A DNA stretch of 54,677 bases from WYEN01 sp049976205 (GTDB lineage: Archaea > Thermoproteota > Thermoprotei_A > Sulfolobales > AG1), in assembly GCA_049976205.1 (NCBI GenBank), contig JBMFIR010000006.1:1-54677 (forward strand), written 5' to 3'. Numbering within the stretch: position 1 is the stretch's first letter; each line of letters starts with the position of its first letter. A program made the translations under genes and the position numbers. The notes below the pieces were generated by a model, which had not been told where the DNA came from, did no database searches, and was given only the letters and a program-made list of their open reading frames with translations. Positions 24,594-33,094 of this stretch are shown one piece after another.

Positions 24594-25106
24594 CTACTTA
24601 TTGTGTGTTGCTGAGTTAATTTGTTTATAATCTCTGATTCTTTCTTCAATTAATTTAACCCAACTAGGAATTCGTACATTATCTATTCTTCTACTAGGTG
24701 TGTAAGGTTTGATATCTAGAACTGGTGTTCCATCAAATAAATCGAGGTTCTTTACATAGAGAATATTTCTGTCCACCTTTATTAGCTCTAATATGGATAA
24801 AGCTATGGGATTAGGTCTATGAGGACTATCGGATGCGAATACTCCTATCTCGGGTAGGTCTTCTAAACTAAATCCTAGTCTAACAGCTCTTCTAGGTTTA
24901 ACTATCAAAGTTTTTCTCTGATGTTCAGTTACCTTATGAAGATAAGCGATGACTATTATATGTGAGAAATCTTCTATGCCTCTTAGACCAGCCACGTATT
25001 GCTCAAAGATCTCGATGTAGCCCTCTACACCCTCCCAGCTACTTCTTATCTGATCGTCAGAGTATCTAGTTATAATGAAACCTATTGGTCTTAGCTCGAT
25101 TATCAA
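24594..25106 (-). CDS. tRNA (t6A37) methyltransferase family protein, TrmO/TsaA-like
   Basis: 170-residue SAM-dependent N6-methylase family member (UPF0066/TsaA). Typical elements: N-terminal LRPIGFIIT, GLRGIEDFSHIIVIAYLH, then GVFASDSPHRPNPIALS, which is the family signature, and DLFDGTPVLDIKPYTP. The family methylates N6-threonylcarbamoyladenosine at position 37 of threonine tRNAs in bacteria; archaeal members are less studied. It is adjacent to tRNA-Thr (UGU), a natural substrate type, and the t6A-forming Sua5 is at 32-33 kb. Start TTG 25106 stands 7 nt after GGTG. Confidence 0.88.
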   Translation of the reverse strand: MIIELRPIGFIITRYSDDQIRSSWEGVEGYIEIFEQYVAGLRGIEDFSHIIVIAYLHKVTEHQRKTLIVKPRRAVRLGFSLEDLPEIGVFASDSPHRPNPIALSILELIKVDRNILYVKNLDLFDGTPVLDIKPYTPSRRIDNVRIPSWVKLIEERIRDYKQINSATHNK

Positions 25107-25121
25107 TGATCTACACCTAAT

Positions 25122-26012
25122 CTAAGGTGGCTCTACACCGTAGATCTTTACTATATTATCTATATTAACTGTATATAGGATGTCTTTACTGACTACACCT
25201 TCGTTCAAAGCTCTTATACTGTTAGTGATTATTTCCCAAGGATACATGGGTCTACCAGGTCTCTCAGGATCATCTAAGAAATCACTTTCATAAACATAGT
25301 TTATGATCTTCATATCTCTAAGATTCTCAATAATTTGATAGAGAGCAGGAACCGTAGCTACTAGACCTAGCTCCATAGAGGGTTTCAGATTCTTGGGTTT
25401 AGCGTGATGCATAACTACTCTCCATGGATTAAGAGAGTATTTATGTATCTTTCTATATATATCGTAGGCTGTTACCCAACCGCCCTCCTCTAGATGTAGA
25501 TGTACTAATATATCATAGTCTCTCGCTATCTCGAGTATTGACTCAAAAATATTCTCTGCTAAAACCATGTGCTCCGGAGAGACCTTATAGTGAGGTCTGC
25601 CAATCTCTGCTAATCCATCTAATAAATCTTTTTTAATTAAATTCGCTACGTGTCTTACCCAATTAATAGACATATTATATACTCTCTGAGGATCTATTTT
25701 CAGAGAATCTATCATTTTATCAATCATTGCAGGATGAAATCCACCTAAACAAGCTATCTTTATACCTTCTATCTTCTTTGCTCTTTCACATTCTTTTAAA
25801 AGGATCTCTAACGATTTCTCGAAGCCTTCTTCACTAGGTTGAAGACCTAGGCTAGTGGGTGGTAGACCTACTAAAGCCATGAACCATCCGCCACTCTCCC
25901 TGAATTTTCTCACTATGTACTCAGCACCATACCCCCTCAGAGGATTACTGTGGAAATGAGCATCGGCAAACAAAAGATCTTTGTGATGCTTACTACCACC
26001 TCTAGCGTTCAA
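25122..26012 (-). CDS. TatD-like metal-dependent hydrolase
   Basis: Amidohydrolase-superfamily TIM-barrel protein of about 296 residues. Metal ligands are recognisable: DAHFHS at the start, GGFHP, GLAEIGRP (glutamate), LVHLHLEE, VVMHHAKPKN and the final aspartate in ESDFLDDP. These are the five strands of a TatD-type site. Whether it is a nuclease, as for bacterial TatD, or another hydrolase is not known. Start TTG 26012 is tentative, because a good ribosome binding site (GAGGTGG) lies downstream of it and has no ATG, GTG or TTG at the right distance. It shares an operon with the TrmO-like gene. Confidence 0.82.
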   Translation of the reverse strand: MNARGGSKHHKDLLFADAHFHSNPLRGYGAEYIVRKFRESGGWFMALVGLPPTSLGLQPSEEGFEKSLEILLKECERAKKIEGIKIACLGGFHPAMIDKMIDSLKIDPQRVYNMSINWVRHVANLIKKDLLDGLAEIGRPHYKVSPEHMVLAENIFESILEIARDYDILVHLHLEEGGWVTAYDIYRKIHKYSLNPWRVVMHHAKPKNLKPSMELGLVATVPALYQIIENLRDMKIINYVYESDFLDDPERPGRPMYPWEIITNSIRALNEGVVSKDILYTVNIDNIVKIYGVEPP

Positions 26013-26082
26013 TACTTCCTCACTCTCTATATTAGATTTGTTTATGAGTTAGTTAAAGAAATATTTATGAGGTCTCTATCAC

Positions 26083-26877
26083 ATGGTTCTTGTAAGTATT
26101 GATTTGTTAGAGAAGAAATTAAAACAGTATCCTCTAATCTCTGAAGCATACAAAATACTAGAGAGAGATGAGGAGGTTCAAGAGCTTTTAAGAATGAGTA
26201 ACATTTTTGCTGTGACAAGACTTAGGTACAATGATCACGGGCCTGTTCACGCTCGCATAGTGTCTGGATCTGCTCTAGAGATCTTTGATCTACTAATATC
26301 AGCCGGCATTCAACCAACAACTGTAAGAGATAGAACATCTGAGAACATAGATGAGGCTAGATTAATTGTTTTCCTGGGAGCATATTTGCATGATATAGGG
26401 AATTCTATTCATCGAAGCAACCATGAATTGATCGGAGCATTGTTGTCAAGGGATATAGTTAGTAGGGTACTAGATTCATTAGGTATAAGAGGTAGAAGAG
26501 CAATATCACTGAGGCAAGAGGTTCTTCACACAATATACTCTACTGAATACTCCGTTAAGTGTTTAACAGTCGAAGCAGGTGTTGTGAAGATCGCTGATGG
26601 AACAGATATGTCTATGGGTAGGGCTAGAATACCGTATAAATTAGGTAAAGTAGATATGCATGCCATGTCCGCCTTATCTATTAGATCCGTTGATATAGAC
26701 AGGGGCAAGGAGAGACCTGTGAAAATAAATGTTAATATGAACGACTACGCCGGGCTATTCCAAATAGAAGAAGTATTAATGCCCAAGATCCTCACTAGCT
26801 CAATAGAGAATTACTTTGAGATATGGATCTCCCTGGGCGAGAAAATATCTCAATACTATCCATCGACTACTAAGTAG
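26083..26877 (+). CDS. HD-domain phosphohydrolase
   Basis: 264 residues. Metal-binding residues of the HD superfamily are in NDHGPVHARIV (first histidine), GAYLHDIGNSIHRSNHE (the HD dyad) and the late aspartate in KIADGTDMS. It most likely hydrolyses a phosphoester in a nucleotide or nucleic acid; archaeal homologues of this compact type have no assigned substrate that I can recall. It starts at ATG 26083 and converges with UMP kinase, the two coding regions overlapping by 8 nt at their ends (26870-26877). Confidence 0.85.
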   Translation: MVLVSIDLLEKKLKQYPLISEAYKILERDEEVQELLRMSNIFAVTRLRYNDHGPVHARIVSGSALEIFDLLISAGIQPTTVRDRTSENIDEARLIVFLGAYLHDIGNSIHRSNHELIGALLSRDIVSRVLDSLGIRGRRAISLRQEVLHTIYSTEYSVKCLTVEAGVVKIADGTDMSMGRARIPYKLGKVDMHAMSALSIRSVDIDRGKERPVKINVNMNDYAGLFQIEEVLMPKILTSSIENYFEIWISLGEKISQYYPSTTK

Positions 26878-27556
26878 TCTTAAAAACTATTCTGGTCCCA
26901 ATACTCTCTCCATTGATTACTCTAATAATATTATAAGGATCTTTACCATTTATAATCACAGTATTGATCTTACTTCTCTCAATGATATTAAGAGCTATCG
27001 GATCAATCAATTCATAGCCTCCTGCCACAAAACTTTGAGATCCTTTCATAAGCTCTCTTAAACTCCTTACAGAGACCTCCTTCAGAAGTCTCGCATCTGG
27101 TTTAGAAGGATCTTTATCATACACCCCTTCGACAACTGTAGCGTATATCAGAAGATCCGTGTGCAAGACCTCTGCTATAGATGCAGCAACAGCAATTGTT
27201 GATTGTCCAGGTTGAAGACCTCCTGCAATAACTATCTTTCCTGTTGCCCAGGCCTCGAAGATCTCATCAAAATTCCTAGGGATCTTTGTGTAAGCAACAT
27301 CGCTTAGAGATATAGCTAGCAACATAGCGTTTACTCTCGTCATTTCTATCCCTATAAGATCACATAATCCCTCGTTCTTTGTAAGTTCTCTACAAGCGTT
27401 GATGTAACTCCTCGCTTTTTCCCCACCACCTACAACAACTAGGATTTTTAGACCTCTATTATACAGCTCCCTTAGGATATCGGCAAATTTCTCTAAAAGT
27501 TCTCTTTTATCAGGATCAATTAATTTACCACTGATCTTAATTACAACGTTTTTCAT
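26870..27556 (-). CDS. pyrH: UMP kinase, archaeal type
   Basis: Amino-acid-kinase-fold enzyme phosphorylating UMP to UDP, 228 residues. Landmarks are VVIKISGKLI, the glycine-rich VVGGGEKAR, IGIEMTRVNA, AGGLQPGQSTIAVAASIAE and ATVVEGVYDKDP, all as in archaeal PyrH; the FVAGGYELIDPIA loop completes it. It precedes a hexapeptide acetyltransferase by 13 nt on the same strand, which may use a UDP-sugar. Confidence 0.93.
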   Translation of the reverse strand: MKNVVIKISGKLIDPDKRELLEKFADILRELYNRGLKILVVVGGGEKARSYINACRELTKNEGLCDLIGIEMTRVNAMLLAISLSDVAYTKIPRNFDEIFEAWATGKIVIAGGLQPGQSTIAVAASIAEVLHTDLLIYATVVEGVYDKDPSKPDARLLKEVSVRSLRELMKGSQSFVAGGYELIDPIALNIIERSKINTVIINGKDPYNIIRVINGESIGTRIVFKTT

Positions 27557-27569
27557 AAATCTCTATACC

Positions 27570-28280
27570 CTATCTAGATAAAACTTTTTCTTCATATAAA
27601 GATTTCTTTCTATTATACTCCTCTCTAGACATAATAATCTTTGCAGGAACACCTGCCACAACGGAATTCTCGGGAACATCTCTTACTACAACAGCTCCAG
27701 CCGCTACAACAGAGTTCCTCCCGATCTTGATACCTGCAACTATCGTGCTATTTGCTCCAATAACAACATTGTCCTCAACTACTGTCTCAATTAATCTTCT
27801 ACTGGGAGGATATCTATCGTTTGTAAACACTGCTCTAGGCCCTATAAACACATTGCTTCCCACAATAACTTTAGGAGGTATGTATACTCCAGATTGAATA
27901 CTCACGTTTTCTCCTATCACAACTTCCCCATCAATAATTGTCCCAGTACCCACAACACTGTTTTTCCCAATTTTTGTGTTCTCTCTAATTAGTACATTAT
28001 GCCCTACTCTAGTGTTGTCTCCTATATAAACTCTTTCGTATATCACCGTATGAGATCTGATAATTACCCCTGGACCTATATGTGCTCCTTCACCGTATTC
28101 CACAAGATCTTTTTTCGAAATAGCTTTTTCCTTCATATAGATCTCTATAGTGCCTTTGGTAGGAAAGCCTATTTCTACAAAATCAAATAAGAAAACATTA
28201 TTTTCGATAATACTTTTCCCATAGATCTTTGAAGTCGGAGATACATAAGCGTTTTTTACTACTGCACGAGATGATATCAC
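27570..28280 (-). CDS. Left-handed beta-helix N-acetyltransferase (sugar-nucleotide type)
   Basis: 236 residues made of hexapeptide repeats ([LIV]-G-x4) from about residue 10 to 215, forming a trimeric left-handed beta-helix. The catalytic-region FTNDRYPPS and the closing VVRDVPENSVVAGVPAKII match N-acetyltransferases acting on amino-sugar nucleotides (WbpD/PglD-like). An insert of about 25 residues (IEIYMKEKAISKKDLVEYG) interrupts the early coils. A likely role is decorating a sugar for N-glycans or surface polymers. Start GTG 28280. It is divergent from the CedA1-like gene. Confidence 0.85.
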   Translation of the reverse strand: MISSRAVVKNAYVSPTSKIYGKSIIENNVFLFDFVEIGFPTKGTIEIYMKEKAISKKDLVEYGEGAHIGPGVIIRSHTVIYERVYIGDNTRVGHNVLIRENTKIGKNSVVGTGTIIDGEVVIGENVSIQSGVYIPPKVIVGSNVFIGPRAVFTNDRYPPSRRLIETVVEDNVVIGANSTIVAGIKIGRNSVVAAGAVVVRDVPENSVVAGVPAKIIMSREEYNRKKSLYEEKVLSR

Positions 28281-28300
28281 TTAACTCCCCTAGTCAACAT

Positions 28301-28309
28301 TTTAAAAGC
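28301..28309 (+). promoter_or_regulatory. TATA box of the CedA1/CedA-like operon
   Basis: TTTAAAAGC lies about 27 nt before ATG 28333, giving a leaderless first transcript for the small pilin-like protein. The second gene has a ribosome binding site (AGTGATC) instead, consistent with an operon whose distal gene is translated by Shine-Dalgarno initiation. Confidence 0.5.
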
Positions 28310-28332
28310 GTCTATAAATATTGGGGACGTAG

Positions 28333-28620
28333 ATGGAGTTAATAGAATTCATTAGATACATAGCACTACAAATAATGATGATTGGATGGATAATCTTTCT
28401 GGTAACATGGATGGTTGGATGGGTGCTCAGAGGAGCTCCCATACCAATGACAAGGCTTAAAAAAACAGGACACTCACTTATAGAAGATGCTGTATGGGCC
28501 GCTTTCTGGCTAGCCATGGGCGGCACTGTATTTTCACTTATAGTATATATAGTGAACACGATCGGTATGCCTATGCCACCTCCACCTAGCAACGTTATTT
28601 CTCAAACAATTTCTCCGTGA
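28333..28620 (+). CDS. CedA1-like small two-helix membrane protein (pilin-like)
   Basis: 95 residues: helix 1 about residues 6-32, a short basic loop 33-52 (RGAPIPMTRLKKTGHSLIED) and helix 2 about 53-78, then a Pro-rich tail (GMPMPPPPSN). Size, two-helix topology and its position directly before a polytopic CedA-like gene match CedA1 of the crenarchaeal DNA-import (Ced) system; CedA1-type proteins are reported to form conjugation-like pili homologous to bacterial VirB2-type pilins. I see no signal peptide cleavage site. The loop motif recurs in the N-terminus of the next gene. Assignment rests on architecture and context, not on a search. Confidence 0.66.
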   Translation: MELIEFIRYIALQIMMIGWIIFLVTWMVGWVLRGAPIPMTRLKKTGHSLIEDAVWAAFWLAMGGTVFSLIVYIVNTIGMPMPPPPSNVISQTISP

Positions 28621-28656
28621 AGTATTTTATGAAGTCTTTCATTTAGTGATCATGTA

Positions 28657-30048
28657 ATGGAGATCAGTAATCTCCTAGAATTATCATACTACTTAGCTTT
28701 TCTAAATTATGTTTTAGGAGCAGTTTTACTAGGTTCACCTCTACCCTTCGCTTCTGTGAAGAGGCTTGGCTATAACATGATGAAGGATTCTGTAGCAGGA
28801 TTCGTTTTGATAACCAGCTTCTACATCATTCTACAATTAATTAATTTCCTTAGAGGTCTGATAGGATCAAATACTAATGATTTTGATTCTTGGTTCACAA
28901 CTCAATCTATTACAATCTCAGAAAAACTTGTATCATTAAAACTAGTACTACTCGCCTCAAATCCTCTACTAAGGTCATTAATAGAACCTATAGTATCTGT
29001 TGCAGCATCCCTTCTAAGTACAGCCTTCACTAGTCTCTTCCTGCTAAGAATCATTTATAGTTTAGTTATGCAAAAAGGAAGTGTTTTACTGTCCTTAGGA
29101 ATCCTTCTGTACACAGTACCACTAGGAATATTCAAGAGAGCAGGATCCTTGTTAATATCATTCGTTATAATATCAATGATCGCGCTACCAGCGATACCAA
29201 ATTTCGTTGATTTTCTCGCCTCAAATATAGTCAATACGAGCGGTTCATCAACTCAAACATTAGAATTAATCGCGTACCCCCTGATAATAGTGAGAGACTT
29301 ATCTGGAAATAATCTATCATACTCTTATGCAAAGTTTTATCTAGCAAGCGATTCTAACAACGTTATTGCAGCATACCCAGCTGATGTAAGAGGTATTATT
29401 GACTGCAGATCCCTGAATCATGGTCTGCCTATGGAGAAGAATATTTTCGCGCGAGTTGAATTATATGGTTGGTTATTTGAGTCCAGTAACTCCATATACA
29501 TAACGCGAGATTGCTTAGAGAGGCAATGTGTACTTTCATTAAAGATATCTAGCATAATGACCTCAGATGCTCCTTACATAATTATTCATACTCCATATAA
29601 TATTGTCGCATATAATTACTCTATACATAATGTTGGAGATAATACTAAGCAAATAATGATCTATATAGTCACGTCTTCAAACGATGAATTCTACATAACA
29701 TTTCCAGCGACCACAAAGATCTTGTTACTAGATATAAATGACGCGAATACTAGCTATAGAGTAATTGAGTGGTCATGGAATGGAGTCTCTGGATACACTT
29801 ATGTATCGAGATTAAACCCTGGATTGAACAAGATCGATATACTTTATAACTATACTAAGCCTCCTCAACCCACAAGTGAAATAGTTCCATATACATCTAA
29901 TAATAATGCTACGGAGAATACTTTAGAGAATATTTTATCTGATGTAATATCTATCTTGATCATATCTACGTTTCTGCCATCTATATACGTAACTCTTATA
30001 CTGATGGCTACTAATGCATTATCTAAGATCTTAAGTGCAAGAGGTTAA
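28657..30048 (+). CDS. CedA-like polytopic membrane protein with large ectodomain
   Basis: 463 residues. Predicted membrane helices lie at about residues 8-26, 44-70, 108-130, 137-157 and 162-188, then a hydrophilic region of about 230 residues (190-425) rich in Asn/Ser/Tyr that is probably outside the cell, and a final helix or helix pair at about 428-458. Residues 21-46 align without gaps to residues 29-54 of the preceding small protein, with 10 of 26 identical. Position behind the CedA1-like gene suggests the CedA channel of the Ced DNA-import system. The ribosome binding site AGTGATC precedes ATG 28657. The C-terminal ectodomain is larger than what I recall for Sulfolobus CedA, so it may be a lineage-specific form. 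Confidence 0.6.
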   Translation: MEISNLLELSYYLAFLNYVLGAVLLGSPLPFASVKRLGYNMMKDSVAGFVLITSFYIILQLINFLRGLIGSNTNDFDSWFTTQSITISEKLVSLKLVLLASNPLLRSLIEPIVSVAASLLSTAFTSLFLLRIIYSLVMQKGSVLLSLGILLYTVPLGIFKRAGSLLISFVIISMIALPAIPNFVDFLASNIVNTSGSSTQTLELIAYPLIIVRDLSGNNLSYSYAKFYLASDSNNVIAAYPADVRGIIDCRSLNHGLPMEKNIFARVELYGWLFESSNSIYITRDCLERQCVLSLKISSIMTSDAPYIIIHTPYNIVAYNYSIHNVGDNTKQIMIYIVTSSNDEFYITFPATTKILLLDINDANTSYRVIEWSWNGVSGYTYVSRLNPGLNKIDILYNYTKPPQPTSEIVPYTSNNNATENTLENILSDVISILIISTFLPSIYVTLILMATNALSKILSARG

Positions 30049-30053
30049 AGATC

Positions 30054-30302
30054 CTATTTATTTTTTTGACCTTGCTCAACAACTATCATAGTTAATGTGG
30101 CTTTAACATTAGGGATCTTTCTTATTTTCCCTGCAACAATATCTTTTAGCTTATCAATAGAATCAGTTTTGATTCTGGCAAGAATATCATATATACCATA
30201 CACAACATATATTTCCTTTACTTCTTCAAAAGACTTTAATTTCTCAACGACTTCTGACTCATTACCTACCTCAGTATTTATAAGCACAAGTGCCTCAACC
30301 AT
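30054..30302 (-). CDS. Stand-alone Lrp/AsnC ligand-binding (RAM) domain protein
   Basis: 82 residues forming one RAM domain: VEALVLINTEVGNESEVVEKL, a central VYGIYDILARI and the C-terminal VKATLTMIVV. There is no HTH domain, so it is a small ligand-binding partner of Lrp-type regulators rather than a repressor itself. ATG 30302 is preferred over TTG 30314. A perfect palindrome lies just upstream, between TATA and start. It converges with the CedA-like gene after 5 nt. Confidence 0.88.
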   Translation of the reverse strand: MVEALVLINTEVGNESEVVEKLKSFEEVKEIYVVYGIYDILARIKTDSIDKLKDIVAGKIRKIPNVKATLTMIVVEQGQKNK

Positions 30303-30313
30303 TTTTTTAACCA

Positions 30314-30329
30314 AAGTATTGAAATACTT
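30314..30329 (-). promoter_or_regulatory. Palindromic operator candidate upstream of the RAM gene
   Basis: AAGTATT-GA-AATACTT is a perfect 7-bp inverted repeat placed between a TATA-like TTTATATTAAG (minus strand, about 30325-30336) and the start codon at 30302, where a bound regulator would block transcription. Lrp-type proteins favour AT-rich dyads of this kind. Confidence 0.45.
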
Positions 30330-30468
30330 AATATAAATATAAGCATTTATACTTGATTAATTAGAGTATGGTGATATTAAAGATCCGTATACCTACGACA
30401 GATTTGTATAAATAGTATAAACTAGGTCTAAGATTTTTCAATCAATTTCTATTCAGCATAGAAAAACT

Positions 30469-31947
30469 CTATATTTTAAATTTTAAATACACATCCGTTT
30501 GTCTGATATAAAAGTTACTTACATTGATCAAGTTATGTTTTTTTCTACAAATTTTCTCTTTTCCATATCTCTGCAAGGGTTTTGATAAATGCTTCATATT
30601 TCTAATAGGTGGTTTCAATATTATATTTTCCTCAATACCTAATCTAGGTATTTCCTCTATCAGTTTCTTTCCTAAAGGGTCTATGTAGCCACACTTTGGA
30701 CACTTAAATCCTTTTCTAGATCCTCTACTAATCATCCTAGCACCACATCGAGGACATAAAGGGTTTTTTTCAATATATTTCTTACTAAGCTGCAGAATCT
30801 TTATCATTTCTACATTTATTATTACTTTATCTGATCCTTCTAATTCAGATAATGGTTTCACTGAACCACCGATCAGTACTAGATCACCTCTTATCAATTT
30901 TTTAATGATCTCTCTAGCCTCACCGAACTCCTTGTAGATCGCGATCCTAGCTTTAACATCTTTATCAAAAGAATCCGAAACCTCTATGAATAAATCACCT
31001 CCTCTCGTCACAACGGGTTCTTTATCTATAAGAACTTCGAAGAGTCCTATTCGATACGGCTTCGCCTCACTAAGCCTCCTAGGTACAAGGTGCTGATCTG
31101 TGGCTTGGTTGGTTTTAAAAATGAGATATTCATCAATACCCGAAGGCTTAAGTATCTCAACTGCTTTTAATAAGATCTCGGGTTTCTCTCCTCTTATACC
31201 CAAAGCAACAGGTCTCCCTAACCGGGGTCTTATTAAGATCTTATTAGTCTCGGGATCTATATTATTGAAAGTGAGAGGATAAGTAGCTTTATTCATTAAA
31301 TACACTCTCTCAGGATCTATATACACATCATTATTTCTTAAAGAATATCCTAAGATCTCGTAGGTGCAATCATGTTCTACAAAATGATGCGCTATGGAGG
31401 CTAAGGCTCCAATTATTCCTCTGCCACGCGAGACTATTCTTCCTCCTAACTTTTCTATTAATTTCTCAGCAACTTCTAGATATATTATATCTGATAAAGC
31501 TCTTACGAAATACTCTTTCAATAATAGCAATGCGCTATTTCTGGTTCCCTTTAAGATAACAATGCCTGGTTCTGCGCCCTCTCCCAAATCTATTCTACTA
31601 CCTAAAGATCTGATTATTTCCGCTAGTTCATCGATAACGTATTCGTAAGTGTAGAGGTGCAGAGAAACTGCCCCATTACCTCTTGTTTTAAAAGGTATTG
31701 ATGGATTTAGTCTAGTTAGATATGGATAATCTCCGAAGAATATTTCTCTGCCTACTTCAGATCTAAGTAATTCACTAATGAATTCTCTTAGAAAATTTGT
31801 AGAACAACCAAATAAGAATCTATCAGTATCATCTATGCCTATATACACTTCTGTGAGTTCTTCTCTCTTAATCTTCTCATAACTCGTTGTCTCATTATCT
31901 GTATTGTTTTTGAGATCCTGGGAAAGCAATATGTGTATTCTCTCCAA
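30469..31947 (-). CDS. tiaS: tRNA(Ile2) 2-agmatinylcytidine synthetase
   Basis: Modifies C34 of the AUA-reading isoleucine tRNA with agmatine. Domains in order: the kinase-like N-terminal module beginning VYIGIDDTD, FKTRGNGAVSLH, GRGIIGALASIAH, the central ferredoxin-like part with RPVALGIRG and FKTNQATDQHL, an OB fold near residues 330-390 and a zinc ribbon CPRCGARM/CPKCG near 410-440. The C-terminal 40 residues after it are basic. The first 35 residues before VYIG are not family-like; the true start may be the GTG of VYIG, which would also avoid the overlap with the divergent Sua5 frame. TiaS is unique to archaea. Confidence 0.92.
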   Translation of the reverse strand: MERIHILLSQDLKNNTDNETTSYEKIKREELTEVYIGIDDTDRFLFGCSTNFLREFISELLRSEVGREIFFGDYPYLTRLNPSIPFKTRGNGAVSLHLYTYEYVIDELAEIIRSLGSRIDLGEGAEPGIVILKGTRNSALLLLKEYFVRALSDIIYLEVAEKLIEKLGGRIVSRGRGIIGALASIAHHFVEHDCTYEILGYSLRNNDVYIDPERVYLMNKATYPLTFNNIDPETNKILIRPRLGRPVALGIRGEKPEILLKAVEILKPSGIDEYLIFKTNQATDQHLVPRRLSEAKPYRIGLFEVLIDKEPVVTRGGDLFIEVSDSFDKDVKARIAIYKEFGEAREIIKKLIRGDLVLIGGSVKPLSELEGSDKVIINVEMIKILQLSKKYIEKNPLCPRCGARMISRGSRKGFKCPKCGYIDPLGKKLIEEIPRLGIEENIILKPPIRNMKHLSKPLQRYGKEKICRKKHNLINVSNFYIRQTDVYLKFKI

Positions 31948-32002
31948 ATATTATGATTACATAATTTACTTTATTTTCATAGAAGTATTTCTATACTGGA
32001 GA

Positions 32003-33094
32003 ATGGTAGAGACAAAGATAATTAGAATAGATCCGTTTAATATAGATAGAGATCTCTTGAGAGAGACTAGTCTCATAATCCAGAGAGGAGGATTAGTAGC
32101 ATTTCCAACAGAGACTGTCTATGGATTAGGAGCAGACGTATTTAATACCGAGGCTCTGAAGAGGATCTTTGCGGTTAAGAGAAGACCAATGGATAATCCA
32201 TTGATAATACATATATGTAGAAAGGAGGATGTGTATAAAGTCGCTGAGGAGGTTCCTAAAGAGGTTATCAAATTAATTGATAAGATGTGGCCAGGGCCAC
32301 TAACACTTATTCTTAGAAAATCAAAAGAGATCCCCTACGAAGCCACAGGAGGATTAGATACAGTTGCCGTTAGAATGCCTGCTCACCCTGTAGCCCTAGA
32401 ATTCATATGTTTATCAGACACCTATGTAGCTGCGCCAAGTGCAAACATTTCTGGGAGACCTAGTCCCACAAAGGCTGATCATGTGATCAGAGATTTCTAT
32501 GGGGAGATTGAGGCAATAATAGATTCTGGTGAAACACTCTTTGGAATAGAGTCTACAATACTAAATATCTTAACAGATCCGCCTACACTACTTCGTCCAG
32601 GCGCGTACCCCGTAGAATTAATTATAGAGATAATAGGAAAGGAAATCTATATACCTCCATTTGCTAAGGGATTTGGAGAGGCTGAGAGAGCCCTAGCCCC
32701 AGGCACCAGATATAGGCACTATGCTCCTAGCACACCTCTTGTACTTATTGAATCCTCTAATTATTTAATAGAGGACTTAAATAGATTAGTTAATGAAATC
32801 TCCAGTAGGGTAATTAATGATCTCAGAGGTGGTAAGAGAGTAGCTATAATAGCATCACGAGAAACAATCGATAAATACCGTGATCTCTTGAGAAATTATA
32901 GCAACGTAATTATTATTAATATAGGATCTAGGAATAATCTCTATGAGATAGCTAAGAAAATCTTCGATACCTTAAGAAGTCTTGATGATCTAAATATAGA
33001 CATAGCTTATATAGAGGGTTTCGAAGAGAGAGGTTTAGGTCTCTCTGTAATGAATCGGATTCGCAAAGCCTCTACACAAAGAATCAGAATCTAA
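32003..33094 (+). CDS. sua5: Threonylcarbamoyl-AMP synthase, Sua5 type
   Basis: Makes threonylcarbamoyl-adenylate from threonine, bicarbonate and ATP for t6A37 of ANN-decoding tRNAs. The YrdC domain (residues about 10-200) has GGLVAFPTETVYGLGAD, KRRPMDNPLIIHI, WPGPLTLILRK, VAVRMPAHP and AAPSANISGRPSPT; a linker with APGTRYRHYAP leads to the Sua5 domain (about 240-360) ending with GLGLSVMNRIRKAS. 363 residues fit the two-domain archaeal form. ATG 32003 is chosen; the open frame reaches back to 31904 into tiaS. Its 3' end overlaps the convergent herA by 4 nt. Confidence 0.93.
   Translation: MVETKIIRIDPFNIDRDLLRETSLIIQRGGLVAFPTETVYGLGADVFNTEALKRIFAVKRRPMDNPLIIHICRKEDVYKVAEEVPKEVIKLIDKMWPGPLTLILRKSKEIPYEATGGLDTVAVRMPAHPVALEFICLSDTYVAAPSANISGRPSPTKADHVIRDFYGEIEAIIDSGETLFGIESTILNILTDPPTLLRPGAYPVELIIEIIGKEIYIPPFAKGFGEAERALAPGTRYRHYAPSTPLVLIESSNYLIEDLNRLVNEISSRVINDLRGGKRVAIIASRETIDKYRDLLRNYSNVIIINIGSRNNLYEIAKKIFDTLRSLDDLNIDIAYIEGFEERGLGLSVMNRIRKASTQRIRI

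Noticed and set aside
28302..28592. Minus-strand frame of 96 codons opposite the CedA1-like gene
   Set aside because: Antisense shadow of a membrane-protein gene; the plus-strand frame has promoter, helix pattern and partner gene.
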